Shown: one piece after another, positions 35,553-42,998 of the stretch | Layout: each line of letters begins with the position of its first letter | Numbering within the stretch: position 1 is the first letter of the stretch | NCBI GenBank assembly: GCA_910588175.1 | Contig: CAJUQQ010000004.1 | Location: 1-64,000 of the forward strand | Origin: an uncultured Oscillibacter sp. | GTDB lineage: Bacteria; Bacillota; Clostridia; Oscillospirales; Oscillospiraceae | Length of the DNA stretch: 64,000 bases | Direction of reading: 5' to 3' | Made by a program: the position numbers and the translations under genes | Notes under the pieces: generated by a model | Databases searched by the model: none | What the model was told of the DNA's origin: nothing | The model's input: only the letters and a program-made list of their open reading frames with translations

Positions 35553-35996
35553 TTACCCCCGGTTCCGCCGGGCCCGGGCCAGGGCGTCCATGGCTGCGGC
35601 CATGTCCTCCTCGTCCAGCATCTTCCGCTCCCGCTCCGTCCAGGTCTCCTCGTCCCAAATTTCGGCAAAGGTGTTCAGGCCCACAATGGTACAGGCCTTT
35701 TGCAGTCCCGCGTACTTCCGCAGGGTGGCGGGAATCAGAACCCGTCCCTGGCCGTCCGGCTCACACTGCACGGCGTTGGCGTACAGTAAAGTTAAAGCCC
35801 TTGCCTCTGTGTAGGGCAGCTCATCCATCTCCTCAGACATCTGCTCCCACTTGGAAAGGGGGTAAATGGTCAGACAGTGCTCAGCGCCGATGGTAATGAA
35901 AAAGGTGTCGCCCAGTGCTTCCCGCATCGCGGAGGGGATCACCAGACGGCCCTTGGCGTCGATGCTGTTATTGGATTTGCCCAGCAGCCTCGCCAT
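35553..35996 (-). CDS. mraZ: Transcriptional regulator MraZ
   Basis: A 147-residue protein with two AbrB-like SpoVT domains: [34 protein letters not shown] and then [34 protein letters not shown], both with the DxKGR-type motif (here DAKGR and DGQGR). MraZ rings bind repeated TGGGN boxes and control the dcw cluster. AAGGGGG precedes ATG 35996. It is the first gene of the cluster, right after its own operator. Confidence 0.96.
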   Translation of the reverse strand: MARLLGKSNNSIDAKGRLVIPSAMREALGDTFFITIGAEHCLTIYPLSKWEQMSEEMDELPYTEARALTLLYANAVQCEPDGQGRVLIPATLRKYAGLQKACTIVGLNTFAEIWDEETWTERERKMLDEEDMAAAMDALARARRNRG

Positions 35997-36041
35997 AGAG
36001 CCGCCCCCTTTCCCCCTTTTCTGGGATTGTATGGGGAAGGT

Positions 36042-36077
36042 CTCCACTTTACTCCCTCAAATCCCCACTTCTCCCCA
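36042..36077 (-). promoter_or_regulatory. MraZ operator (TGGGN boxes)
   Basis: On the minus strand TGGGG (36077-36073), TGGGG (36067-36063), AGGGA (36057-36053) and TGGAG (36046-36042). The starts are 10, 10 and 11 bases apart, the spacing known for MraZ boxes. The array lies just downstream of the -10 box, so MraZ binding should repress. Confidence 0.8.
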
Positions 36078-36089
36078 CCTGTGTTACCT

Positions 36090-36118
36090 AGTATACGAAA
36101 ATCACGACCGAAAAGCAA
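36090..36118 (-). promoter_or_regulatory. Sigma-A promoter of the dcw cluster
   Basis: On the minus strand TTGCTT (36118-36113), 17 bases, TATACT (36095-36090). The 249 bases from here to the next gene are AT-rich and hold nothing else I can name. Confidence 0.75.
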
Positions 36119-36367
36119 GGATTTTTTTTCGACAAGAAACCGGCGCTTTTCTCCAGAATCCTCCCATTTCCGTCCGTTTCCAAAAAAATAAAACGGTCGT
36201 TCTAGTTTTTTCCCGCCGTCTTTCGCGAAAAGAAACGCGCCCGCCGCCGCAACATCTTGCGACAGGGGACGCGCTTTTCGAAAATTTTTTCCACATTTAG
36301 CGATGCCGGATTTTATTTCACCATATGTCTCGGCAATTTGCACAAAATTTTGTTAGTTATACGTAAC

Positions 36368-36883
36368 TCACTTATCCTCCTCGCCGCTCTTCTGTTCCAA
36401 CTTCTGCTTTTGTTCCTGCATTTTCGCGGCGGAGGTGGTGCGAAAGCGGATGCGGGACTGCTTCACCTCGTCCAGGGCGGCCTGGACCGCCTCTTCCGTT
36501 CGGGCCAGGGCGTCCTCGGCGTAGCTGTTGGCCACCTGATAGAGCTGGCGGGACCGCTCCTCCGCCCGGGTGACGATCTGCCGGGCCTTCTCCCGGGCGG
36601 CATGCATGACCTCGCTCTCGGAGATTTTGGACTTCGCCTCCAGCTCCGCCTGACGCTTCATGTGCTCCACGTCCCGTTTCGTATCCTCCACAAACTTGTC
36701 CCGGGCCGCCAGCAACTCCTGCGCCCGCTTAATCTCCGCCGGAAGCTGGGCCCTCAGCTCATCCAGCAGGTCCAGCAGCTCGTCCCGGTCCACAATGCTC
36801 ATGCTGGGCTTCAAGGCGGGAGCCTTGGCGTCCTCGATCCGCTCGTAGATCATATCAATCAGGCGGTTGATATCATTAGCCAT
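36368..36883 (-). CDS. Coiled-coil protein (DivIVA- or ATP synthase b-subunit-like)
   Basis: A 171-residue, wholly helical, highly charged protein. Residues about 40-140 form a long coiled coil (AEIKRAQELLAARDKFVEDTKRDVEHMKRQAELEAKSK and EKARQIVTRAEERSRQLYQ). It begins MANDINRLIDMIYERIEDAKAPALKPSMSIVDRDELLDLLDEL. Such proteins next to coaD in Clostridia are often annotated as ATPase or DivIVA-like; no enzymatic motif is present. Its start overlaps the coaD stop by 8 bases, so it is translationally coupled. A scaffold role is inference. Confidence 0.75.
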   Translation of the reverse strand: MANDINRLIDMIYERIEDAKAPALKPSMSIVDRDELLDLLDELRAQLPAEIKRAQELLAARDKFVEDTKRDVEHMKRQAELEAKSKISESEVMHAAREKARQIVTRAEERSRQLYQVANSYAEDALARTEEAVQAALDEVKQSRIRFRTTSAAKMQEQKQKLEQKSGEEDK

Positions 36884-37379
36884 GGTTTGGTCCTCCCTCT
36901 TTCTCTATCCATTCTTCCACAAGCGGGATGATGGGCTCAGGCAGATAGTTCCCAAGCGGCTGGCGGTACCGGATCATCTCCCGGGCCATGGAAGAACTGA
37001 AATGCTGATAAGGGGCGCTGGCGGGCAGGAGCATGGTCTCCAGCCCCGGGCAGATCCCCCGATTGATCAAGGCCATTTGGTACTCGGCGTCAAAGTCCGT
37101 CACGCTGCGGACCCCCCGCACGATGGCACAGGCCCCATGGGACCTGGCATAGTCAGCCAGCAGGCCGGGCCAAAGCTCCGCCTCCACGTTGGGCAATTCC
37201 TGAATGGCGGCCCGCACCAGCCGGAGCTTCTGCTCCGGGGTAAACATCTGGTTTCGCTTCTCCGCGTTGGGACTGACGCAGACCCAGATTTGATCAAAGC
37301 ATCCGGCGGCCCGGCGGATCACGTCCAAGTGTCCCAGGGTAATGGGGTCGAAGCTGCCGGAGCAGATGGCTGTTCTCAT
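36876..37379 (-). CDS. coaD: Phosphopantetheine adenylyltransferase
   Basis: A 167-residue nucleotidyltransferase for the fourth step of CoA synthesis (4'-phosphopantetheine plus ATP to dephospho-CoA). It has GSFDPITLGHLDVIRRAA with the TxGH motif, VRGVRSVTDFDAEYQMALINR and, near the end, HFSSSMAREMIRY, the HxSSSxxR-type substrate motif. The frame opens at 37463; ATG 37379 gives the family start. It lies 16 bases after rsmD, the usual rsmD-coaD order. Confidence 0.96.
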   Translation of the reverse strand: MRTAICSGSFDPITLGHLDVIRRAAGCFDQIWVCVSPNAEKRNQMFTPEQKLRLVRAAIQELPNVEAELWPGLLADYARSHGACAIVRGVRSVTDFDAEYQMALINRGICPGLETMLLPASAPYQHFSSSMAREMIRYRQPLGNYLPEPIIPLVEEWIEKEGGPNHG

Positions 37380-37395
37380 GAGCGGATTCCTCGTT

Positions 37396-37950
37396 TTACT
37401 CGTTTCCCTCCCGGCGCAGGAGGGTGACGGCGATCTTTCCGTACCGGTAAGTCTTCCGGACACAGTAAGGCGGCGGGACCGGAAGGGTTTTCCCCGCCGG
37501 GTGTTCCGCTACGATTATACCATAAGGATTGAGAATGTCAAATCCCGGCGCTGTCACGCGCCCCAGCGCCTCCTCCAGCAGGCCGGAGGCATAGGGGGGG
37601 TCTAAAAAAATCAGGTCGAAGGACTCTCTTGCCCCGGCCAAAAACGCCAGGGAATCCCCGCTGACCACCCGGGCCCGGTCCTGGAGCTTCGTCAGGGCCA
37701 GATTCTTCTTTACCACCTCGCAGGCGTCCCTCCGCCGGTCCACAAAGACGGCGAACGCGGCCCCCCGGCTCAGGCACTCGATGCCCATCTGCCCGGTGCC
37801 GGCGAAGAGGTCCAGCACCCGGCGGCCCTCAATATCAAATTGCAGGGCGCTGAAGACGCCCTCCTTCACCCGGTCTGTGGTGGGGCGGGTCTCCAGCCCC
37901 TCCAGCTCCAGCAGGCGGCGGCCCCCGGCGGAGCCCGTAATTACGCGCAT
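37396..37950 (-). CDS. rsmD: 16S rRNA (guanine-966-N2) methyltransferase
   Basis: A 184-residue Rossmann methyltransferase. It starts MRVITGSAGGRRL and has TRPTTDRVKEGVFSAL, the SAM loop VLDLFAGTGQMGIECLSRGA and the catalytic LIFLDPPYASG (DPPY). It methylates G966 of the small-subunit RNA. The frame opens at 37989, but the family start and the ATG at 37950 agree. Followed by coaD. Confidence 0.95.
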   Translation of the reverse strand: MRVITGSAGGRRLLELEGLETRPTTDRVKEGVFSALQFDIEGRRVLDLFAGTGQMGIECLSRGAAFAVFVDRRRDACEVVKKNLALTKLQDRARVVSGDSLAFLAGARESFDLIFLDPPYASGLLEEALGRVTAPGFDILNPYGIIVAEHPAGKTLPVPPPYCVRKTYRYGKIAVTLLRREGNE

Positions 37951-38066
37951 GGCGGTTCCTCCTAAAAGGGCGCAATTGCGTGCCTTCAACCGCGCCGACT
38001 ATACACGGCGTTTATTTTACGGCAAAGTCTCCAGGTTTTCAATAGCTTTTTCGATAAAACAAGAAA

Positions 38067-38090
38067 AAACTCCGCCGGACAGCGGGGTTT
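38067..38090. repeat. 24-bp direct repeat with hairpin, copy 1
   Basis: AAACTCCGCCGGACAGCGGG plus GTTT recurs identically at 38250-38273. Each copy folds (CTCCGC / GCGGGG, 6-base loop). In minus-strand RNA this copy is followed by UUUUUUCUUG, so it can act as a terminator for the ABC operon. Confidence 0.7.
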
Positions 38091-38173
38091 CAGGCTGTCG
38101 AAAACGTATTTTCGCCAGCCTCGCAAGTTTTTCAGACCTTTTTAGGTCCGAAAAACTTCTGATTGAAAACGAG

Positions 38174-38218
38174 AGAACCCCCTGATGGGTTTCTCTCGTA
38201 GCTCTTTTTCTTTCCGCT
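38174..38218. terminator. Bidirectional terminator in the 330-base gap before rsmD
   Basis: CGAGAGAA(C)CCC and GGG(T)TTCTCTCG form a hairpin with a CTGAT-type loop, followed by a U-rich stretch on the plus strand and UUUUC on the minus strand. Together with the two 24-bp hairpin repeats it fills most of the gap 37951-38280; no gene is seen there. Confidence 0.65.
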
Positions 38219-38249
38219 CTCTTTCAGACGGCACTTTTTTGACAAGCTG

Positions 38250-38273
38250 AAACTCCGCCGGACAGCGGGGTTT
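38250..38273. repeat. 24-bp direct repeat with hairpin, copy 2
   Basis: Identical to 38067-38090. It begins seven bases past the end of the ATPase gene; on the plus strand it is followed by TTTCC. Confidence 0.7.
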
Positions 38274-38280
38274 TTCCGCA

Positions 38281-38844
38281 TCAGACCCCCAGGCGCACTA
38301 TTGGCGCATCCTCCAGGCCGGTCCGGTCATGGGTGGCCAGCAGCACCGGCCTCCCCCCGCCTCTCTCCCGAATCTGCTCCAGGCACCGGGCCCGGCTCTC
38401 CCCGTCCAGGCCGGTAAAGGGCTCGTCCAGGGCCAGAGCCTCCGCCGGGGCCAGCAGAGCCCGGGCCAGGGCCAGCCGCCGTTTCATGCCTCCGGACCAG
38501 TTCCGGACAGGCTTGGGGTCCGAAAGCTCCAGCCCCAGCCGGAACAGCAGCTCTCCCGCCTCCTCTGGGACTTCCCCCAGAACAAAGCGGAGATTTCCGG
38601 CGGCGGACAGGTCCTCCAACAGCCGGTTCTCCTGGAATACGGCGGCCCAGCGGCAGTCCGCCCCCCGGATGCTCCCCCCGTCGGGGCGCTCCAGCCCCAG
38701 CAGGAGACGGAGCAGGGTGGTCTTCCCCGTTCCGGAGGGGGCGGAAACGCAGGTAATCCCCGGCCGAAAGACGGCGGTCAGGTTCGTCAGCACCGGCTTG
38801 CCTCCGTAAGACTTGCAGAGCCCTTCCACGCGAATTTCCATCAT
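38281..38844 (-). CDS. ABC transporter ATP-binding protein (SsuB/TauB type)
   Basis: A 187-residue ATPase with Walker A APSGTGKTTLLRLLLGL, a shortened helical region, signature NWSGGMKRRLALARALL, Walker B ALALDEPFTGLD and the switch ATHDRTGL. At 187 residues it is shorter than typical SsuB/TauB proteins (about 250) because the C-terminal part is minimal. Its start overlaps the permease stop by 4 bases. With the permease and lipoprotein it forms an importer; the ligand is unknown. Confidence 0.9.
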   Translation of the reverse strand: MMEIRVEGLCKSYGGKPVLTNLTAVFRPGITCVSAPSGTGKTTLLRLLLGLERPDGGSIRGADCRWAAVFQENRLLEDLSAAGNLRFVLGEVPEEAGELLFRLGLELSDPKPVRNWSGGMKRRLALARALLAPAEALALDEPFTGLDGESRARCLEQIRERGGGRPVLLATHDRTGLEDAPIVRLGV

Positions 38845-39596
38845 GGTTCCGCCTTTCCCGCCAAACCGTCCGCCGCCGCCAGGAACAGCCGTTCAAAGGC
38901 CGCCGCCAGAATCAGAATCACGGCGGTCCAGGCAAAAAGGTCCGGGGTTTGCAGATAGATTTTCGCGGTGTACAGCCGCTCGCCGATGGTTCCCTCCGGG
39001 AGGCCGATGACCTCCGCCGCCGCTCCCGCCTTCCAGCAAAGTCCCAGGGCCAGGGAGGCGGCGGAGCGAAAATAAGGCAGGACTTGGGGCATGTAAATCC
39101 CCCGGATCCGCCTCCCCAGAGGAATCCGGTACACCCGGGCCAGCTCCAGGAGCTTGGGGTCCGTTCCCCGGAGGCCCTCCAGCACGTTGAGGTACACCGG
39201 CGGGAAAACCATCAGCGCCGAGATAAACAGGGACAAGGAGCGGGCATCCAGCCATACCAGGGACAGGATGATGAAGGAGGCCACCGGGGTGGCCTTCACC
39301 GCCGCCACCGGAGGAGCCAGCAGCTCTTGCAGCCAGGGCCTTCCCGCCGCCAAAGCCGCCAGCAGCAGGGCCAGCCCGCAGGAGAGGAGGAAGCCGCCGA
39401 AGATGCGGGCGGAGGAGTTCCCCACCGCCCTCCAGAACACAGGGGACGGCAGCAGCTCCAGAAGGCGGAGGACCGCCTGAACCGGCGAGGCCAGCAGCAG
39501 TCCCCCGCCGGGGACCGCCGCCGCAAGGGCCATGCTCCCCCCCTGCCAGACCAGCAGCCAGAGGGCCACGGACCAGGGACGGAGCTTAGGGGACAT
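38841..39596 (-). CDS. ABC transporter permease (SsuC/TauC type)
   Basis: A 251-residue permease with about six membrane segments and the coupling-helix motif EGLRGTDPKLLELARVYRIPLGRRIRGIYMPQVLPYF. The family includes sulfonate, taurine, nitrate and hydroxymethylpyrimidine importers. ATG 39596 overlaps the lipoprotein gene by 11 bases; the frame is open further upstream but reads antisense-like residues. Co-transcribed with the lipoprotein and ATPase genes. Confidence 0.9.
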   Translation of the reverse strand: MSPKLRPWSVALWLLVWQGGSMALAAAVPGGGLLLASPVQAVLRLLELLPSPVFWRAVGNSSARIFGGFLLSCGLALLLAALAAGRPWLQELLAPPVAAVKATPVASFIILSLVWLDARSLSLFISALMVFPPVYLNVLEGLRGTDPKLLELARVYRIPLGRRIRGIYMPQVLPYFRSAASLALGLCWKAGAAAEVIGLPEGTIGERLYTAKIYLQTPDLFAWTAVILILAAAFERLFLAAADGLAGKAEP

Positions 39597-40635
39597 AGTA
39601 AAAGCCGTCCTCGGGCAGCCGGCCGCCCACGGACTCCGGGTTTGCTTCCGCCAGCACGGACAGGTATCCGGAGAGCTTCTCCCGCATCTCCTCTCCGGTG
39701 AGGCAGACGATGTTGCAGTGGGGCAGGGCCTTTTCCGCGACGGCAGGGCTTTCGATGATGCCGTTGGCGGCCACCAGCTCCGCCGCTTCGGCGGTGTTTT
39801 CATTTACCCACTCCACAGATCTGGCGTATTCTATCAAGAACTTCTCCACCAGCTCCGGGCGCTCCTCCACCAACTCCCGCCGGGCCACCGCCACGCCGGT
39901 AATCATGGCGGAGCCGTTGTCCAGCGCGTCCCACTCTTCCGTCAGGTCCAGGGCCACCCGGAGCTTTTCCAGCTTCCCCTGGGCCACGGTGACGAAGGGC
40001 TGGGGCAGCAGGGCGATGTCCGCCGTTCCCGCCGCCAGAGCGGCGACGCATTCGGCGTGCTCGGACTTCCAGTCGACGGTCATGTCCTGATCCGGGTCCA
40101 GGCCGTTCTGCTCCAGGAGATAGCGGAGGCCGAACTCCGGAGTCGACCCTTTCCCGGCAGCGACGATGGTTTTGCCCTTGAGGTCCGCCATGGACTGAAC
40201 GCTCTCCCCGCCGTTCTCCACAATGTAGAGGACCCCCAGGGTGTTCACCGCCAGGGTGACAAGCTGGCCCTCCGTTTTGTTGTAAAGAACCGCTGCCAGG
40301 TTGGCGGGAACGCAGATGATGTCCAGCTCTCCTTTGATGAGCTTAGGGGTCAGCTCGTCGGCGGAGCCCGCCAGCGTATAGCGGTTAACGCCGTCATCCG
40401 ACATCATGCGGACCATGCCCATGGCGGTGGGGCCCTTCAGCGCCCCCACCCGCAGGGCGGAAACCTCCGGCGGCGCTTCCTCCGGGCTCTCCGGGGCGGT
40501 TTCGGAGGCCGGTTCCTCTGCCGGGTTGGAGCCGCCCACCACTTGAGTGGGGCCGTCGTCGCTGCGAATCACGCCGCAAGCGGAAAGGGCCAGCAGCAGG
40601 GCTAAGGCAAGGGCAAGGGTCTTCAAGGCTTTCAT
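39586..40635 (-). CDS. ABC transporter substrate-binding lipoprotein (NMT1/SsuA type)
   Basis: A 349-residue lipoprotein. The signal peptide ends LALALLLALSAC, so Cys21 or close by is lipidated. A short acidic linker precedes a periplasmic-binding fold of the NMT1/THI5-SsuA class (VGALKGPTAMGMVRMM, GELDIICVPANLAAVLYNKTEGQLV, GKTIVAAGKGSTPEFGLRYLLEQNGLDPDQDMTVDW). The family binds thiamine precursors, sulfonates, nitrate and others. GGAGG precedes ATG 40635. The TM1266-type gene and its leader RNA lie directly upstream. Confidence 0.88.
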   Translation of the reverse strand: MKALKTLALALALLLALSACGVIRSDDGPTQVVGGSNPAEEPASETAPESPEEAPPEVSALRVGALKGPTAMGMVRMMSDDGVNRYTLAGSADELTPKLIKGELDIICVPANLAAVLYNKTEGQLVTLAVNTLGVLYIVENGGESVQSMADLKGKTIVAAGKGSTPEFGLRYLLEQNGLDPDQDMTVDWKSEHAECVAALAAGTADIALLPQPFVTVAQGKLEKLRVALDLTEEWDALDNGSAMITGVAVARRELVEERPELVEKFLIEYARSVEWVNENTAEAAELVAANGIIESPAVAEKALPHCNIVCLTGEEMREKLSGYLSVLAEANPESVGGRLPEDGFYYVP

Positions 40636-40674
40636 CCGTTGTTTCCTCCCATAATGTGTTCTTTTATGCAACGT

Positions 40675-40926
40675 TCAGGCATTTTCAGGGGCGTAAACGG
40701 TCTTCGCCGTCACGCCGGGCAGCCGGCCAATTTTCCCGGACAGGGCCGAAATCACATCCGCCGGGGCGTCCAGGGCCACGCTGATCAGGCGCATCCCCCG
40801 CTCCCGGCAGGGTACTCCCATCCGCCCGATGACGGCGCGCTCATACTGGTGCAGCAGGGCGTTCAGTGCCGCCACGGAGTCCGCCTCCCGGACGATGACC
40901 GCCAGGACGGCAACGCGGGTCTCCAT
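40675..40926 (-). CDS. TM1266-family regulator (iron-only hydrogenase system regulator-like)
   Basis: An 83-residue ACT-like ferredoxin-fold protein: METRVAVLAVIVREADSVAALNALLHQYERAVIGRMGVPCRERGMRLISVALDAPADVISALSGKIGRLPGV. These sequences match the TM1266 family, often annotated iron-only hydrogenase system regulator. No hydrogenase maturation gene is nearby; instead it leads an ABC-importer operon (39 bases to the lipoprotein gene). AAGGAGGG precedes the ATG. What it senses is not known. Confidence 0.85.
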   Translation of the reverse strand: METRVAVLAVIVREADSVAALNALLHQYERAVIGRMGVPCRERGMRLISVALDAPADVISALSGKIGRLPGVTAKTVYAPENA

Positions 40927-40952
40927 ACAACATCCCTCCTTCTTGGAAACAT

Positions 40953-40984
40953 AAAAAGCCCCCCTGCCGGCAGGCAGAGGGGGC
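40953..40984 (-). terminator. Leader terminator before the TM1266-type gene
   Basis: In minus-strand RNA GCCCCCUCUGCC pairs with GGCAGGGGGGC (one bulged U, 4-base loop) and is followed by UUUUUAUG, 27 bases before the start codon. It belongs to the leader, so it must be conditional for the operon to be expressed. Confidence 0.85.
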
Positions 40985-41082
40985 GTGAACGATCACGGCA
41001 GGACCCGGAGAAGCCTCTCCCCGCGTCCCTCTCTCTCCTCTTACGGCTCGGAACCACTTTGCCGCCAGACCGACAGATCTAT
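40985..41082 (-). ncRNA. Structured leader RNA, riboswitch-like, class not recognised
   Basis: Between a TATAAT box (41093-41088) and the leader terminator, the RNA can form an outer stem CGGCA/UGCCG, a hairpin near GGUUCCGAGCC and a two-part arm GGAC...GGAGA-GGCU-UCUCC...GUCC, that is, a multi-helix junction of about 100 bases. This is the usual build of a riboswitch with a downstream terminator. It matches no consensus I can recall (TPP, THF, SAM, ZTP, c-di-GMP, T-box). The operon encodes an importer, so the ligand may be what it imports. Confidence 0.5.
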
Positions 41083-41215
41083 CAGATATTATATCCAAGT
41101 TCTCCGGTCAGAACACACTTTCCGGGAACAGGGCCGGGATGATGATACCATGGAAAGAGCTGGGTGTCAAGAAGAGGACCGTTTGCCCGCCCATAAAACC
41201 GCAGGGCTTTCCCCC

Positions 41216-42391
41216 TCACTCGTGGTCCAGGTAATCCAGCACCTCCACAGCCTCGCCGCCCCGGAGGTAGACCCGGGGCACCCGGCGGGCCACGGCGCAG
41301 AGGAGTTCATAGGAAATGGTCCCGGCCTTTTCCGCCGCCTGGGCAAAGCCGTCCGCCGGAGCGGCCCCCAGGAGCGTCACCTCGTCCCCGGCGGAGACCT
41401 CCGGCGCCTGGGAGGCGTCCAGGACGATCTGATCCATGCTCACCCGTCCGATCACCGGGGCGGGATGGCCGTGAATGGAGGCCGTACCCAAGTTGGACAG
41501 GCACCGGGGGTAGCCGTCGGCGTAGCCGCAGCAGACCGTGGCGGCCCGTAGGGGCCGGTCCGCCGTATAGGTCCGGCCATAGCCCACGCAGTCCCCGGGG
41601 GCCAGCTCCTTCACCTGGCTGACCACGGTTTTCAGCTCCATCACAGGCCGGAGACCGGGGAAGGTCACCTGGGCGCTGGGGTCCTGGCCGTAGAGGATCA
41701 CCCCGGCCCGGACCATATCGCCGCTCCAGTCCGGGTGGGCCGTGAGGCCTGCGGAGTTGGAGCAGTGGACCATGTCCAGCGGACCCGCCGCCTCCAGCCG
41801 CTCCACCACCCGGCGGAAAAGGGCATACTGTCCCTCGGTATAGCGGAGGTCCTCCTCCGACAGGGAGTCCGCCACGGGGAAGTGCTGGAACGCGCCGGTG
41901 ATGGAAAGCCCTTTGAGCCTCCGGCACTCCAGGAGGCCGGACACCGCCCCCTCAAAGTCCCGGCAGGCCCCGAAGCCGATGCGGCCCATGCCGGTGTCGA
42001 TCTTCAAATGACCTTCCACCGTCACTCCGGCGGACTCCGCCGCCCGGGACAGAGCCCGGGCATATTCCAGGCTGTAAACCGCCTGGGTGATTCCCTCCTC
42101 CGCCAGCGTCCCGGCGCACGCCGGGCGGGTCATGCCCAGAATCAAAATGGGCCGGTTCACGCCGCTGCGGCGCAGGTGCCGGGCCTCCGCCAGAGAGCTG
42201 ACGGCAAACCACGCCGCTCCCGCCTCCGCCAGAGTCCGGGCGGCCATGCGGTCCCCGTGGCCGTAAGCGTCGGCCTTCACCACGGCGCAGACCGCGGCGG
42301 GGGCCGCCTTTTTCTGAATCAGGCGGAAGTTGCGGACCAGGGCGTCCAGGTCGATCTCCGCCCAGCAGTGGGCGTCAAAGGCTGTTGTCAT
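41216..42391 (-). CDS. alr: Alanine racemase
   Basis: A 391-residue PLP enzyme converting L- to D-alanine for the cell wall. Lys39 in VVKADAYGHG binds PLP; the second catalytic base is the Tyr in VGYGRTYTADRPLRAATVCCGYADGYPR; IGRVSMDQIVLD is also typical. GGGGGTCC-type spacing precedes ATG 42391; the frame is open further upstream. Separated by 151 bases from the GNAT gene upstream; no gene is seen in that gap. Confidence 0.95.
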   Translation of the reverse strand: MTTAFDAHCWAEIDLDALVRNFRLIQKKAAPAAVCAVVKADAYGHGDRMAARTLAEAGAAWFAVSSLAEARHLRRSGVNRPILILGMTRPACAGTLAEEGITQAVYSLEYARALSRAAESAGVTVEGHLKIDTGMGRIGFGACRDFEGAVSGLLECRRLKGLSITGAFQHFPVADSLSEEDLRYTEGQYALFRRVVERLEAAGPLDMVHCSNSAGLTAHPDWSGDMVRAGVILYGQDPSAQVTFPGLRPVMELKTVVSQVKELAPGDCVGYGRTYTADRPLRAATVCCGYADGYPRCLSNLGTASIHGHPAPVIGRVSMDQIVLDASQAPEVSAGDEVTLLGAAPADGFAQAAEKAGTISYELLCAVARRVPRVYLRGGEAVEVLDYLDHE

Positions 42392-42542
42392 AGGGGGTCC
42401 TCCAGTCTGTTGGGATACGCGGAATATCTTACTCCGTTTCCCCCCGGGAGGCAACGGCGTTCTCTGCTCAGTAACAGGCGTTTTGTGCGTCTCAAGGCCT
42501 GTCTCCAATCTTCCCGCCCGCGTTGAAATCGAAAACAGGCTC

Positions 42543-42998
42543 TCAGGTCCGCCATTTCTCCATCCGGTAATTGGTCAGGGCCACCCCGTGCCGGAGCTCC
42601 TGCTGCTCCCAGGCCACCTCATAGCCCCGCTCCTCAAAAAACGGCCTGGCCGTGATGGAGGCGTGCGTCACGATCCGCTCCGCGTTGACAACCTCCTCCA
42701 AGGCGTCGCAGAGGGCGGTGGCCACGCCCTGCCGCTGGTAGTCCTTATGAACGTACAGCCGGTCCAGGTAGCCCGAGGGGTCGATGTCCCCGAAGCCGAC
42801 AATCTCCCCCTCCTCCTCCGCCACAAAGGCGGCGTGCTGGGCCAGCGAGCGGCCCCATTCCGCCAGGTCCACCCGGCCGTCCGCCCAGGCGTTCAGCTGT
42901 TCCGGCGTGTAGTCCTTGGCATTGACCGTATGCACCGTGTCATAAAATAATTCCACAATCTCCCGGAGGTCGGAGGAGTGGTACTCTCGAATCGTCAT
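42543..42998 (-). CDS. GNAT family N-acetyltransferase
   Basis: A 151-residue acetyltransferase. It has the N-terminal IREYHSSDLREIVELFYDTVHTVN, an aromatic/acidic middle (EEEGEIVGFGDIDPSGYLDRLYVHKDYQRQGVATALCDALE with the QRQGVAT acetyl-CoA loop) and a final FFEERGYEVAWEQQELRHGVALTNYRMEK. The acceptor is unknown. ATG overlaps the thrC stop by 4 bases, so it is co-translated with thrC. Confidence 0.88.
   Translation of the reverse strand: MTIREYHSSDLREIVELFYDTVHTVNAKDYTPEQLNAWADGRVDLAEWGRSLAQHAAFVAEEEGEIVGFGDIDPSGYLDRLYVHKDYQRQGVATALCDALEEVVNAERIVTHASITARPFFEERGYEVAWEQQELRHGVALTNYRMEKWRT

Noticed and set aside
40985..41082. T-box or TPP riboswitch
   Set aside because: There is a GUGGUUCC stretch, but no T-box AGGGUGGNACCGCG core and no CUGAGA/ACCUGA pair of the TPP class.
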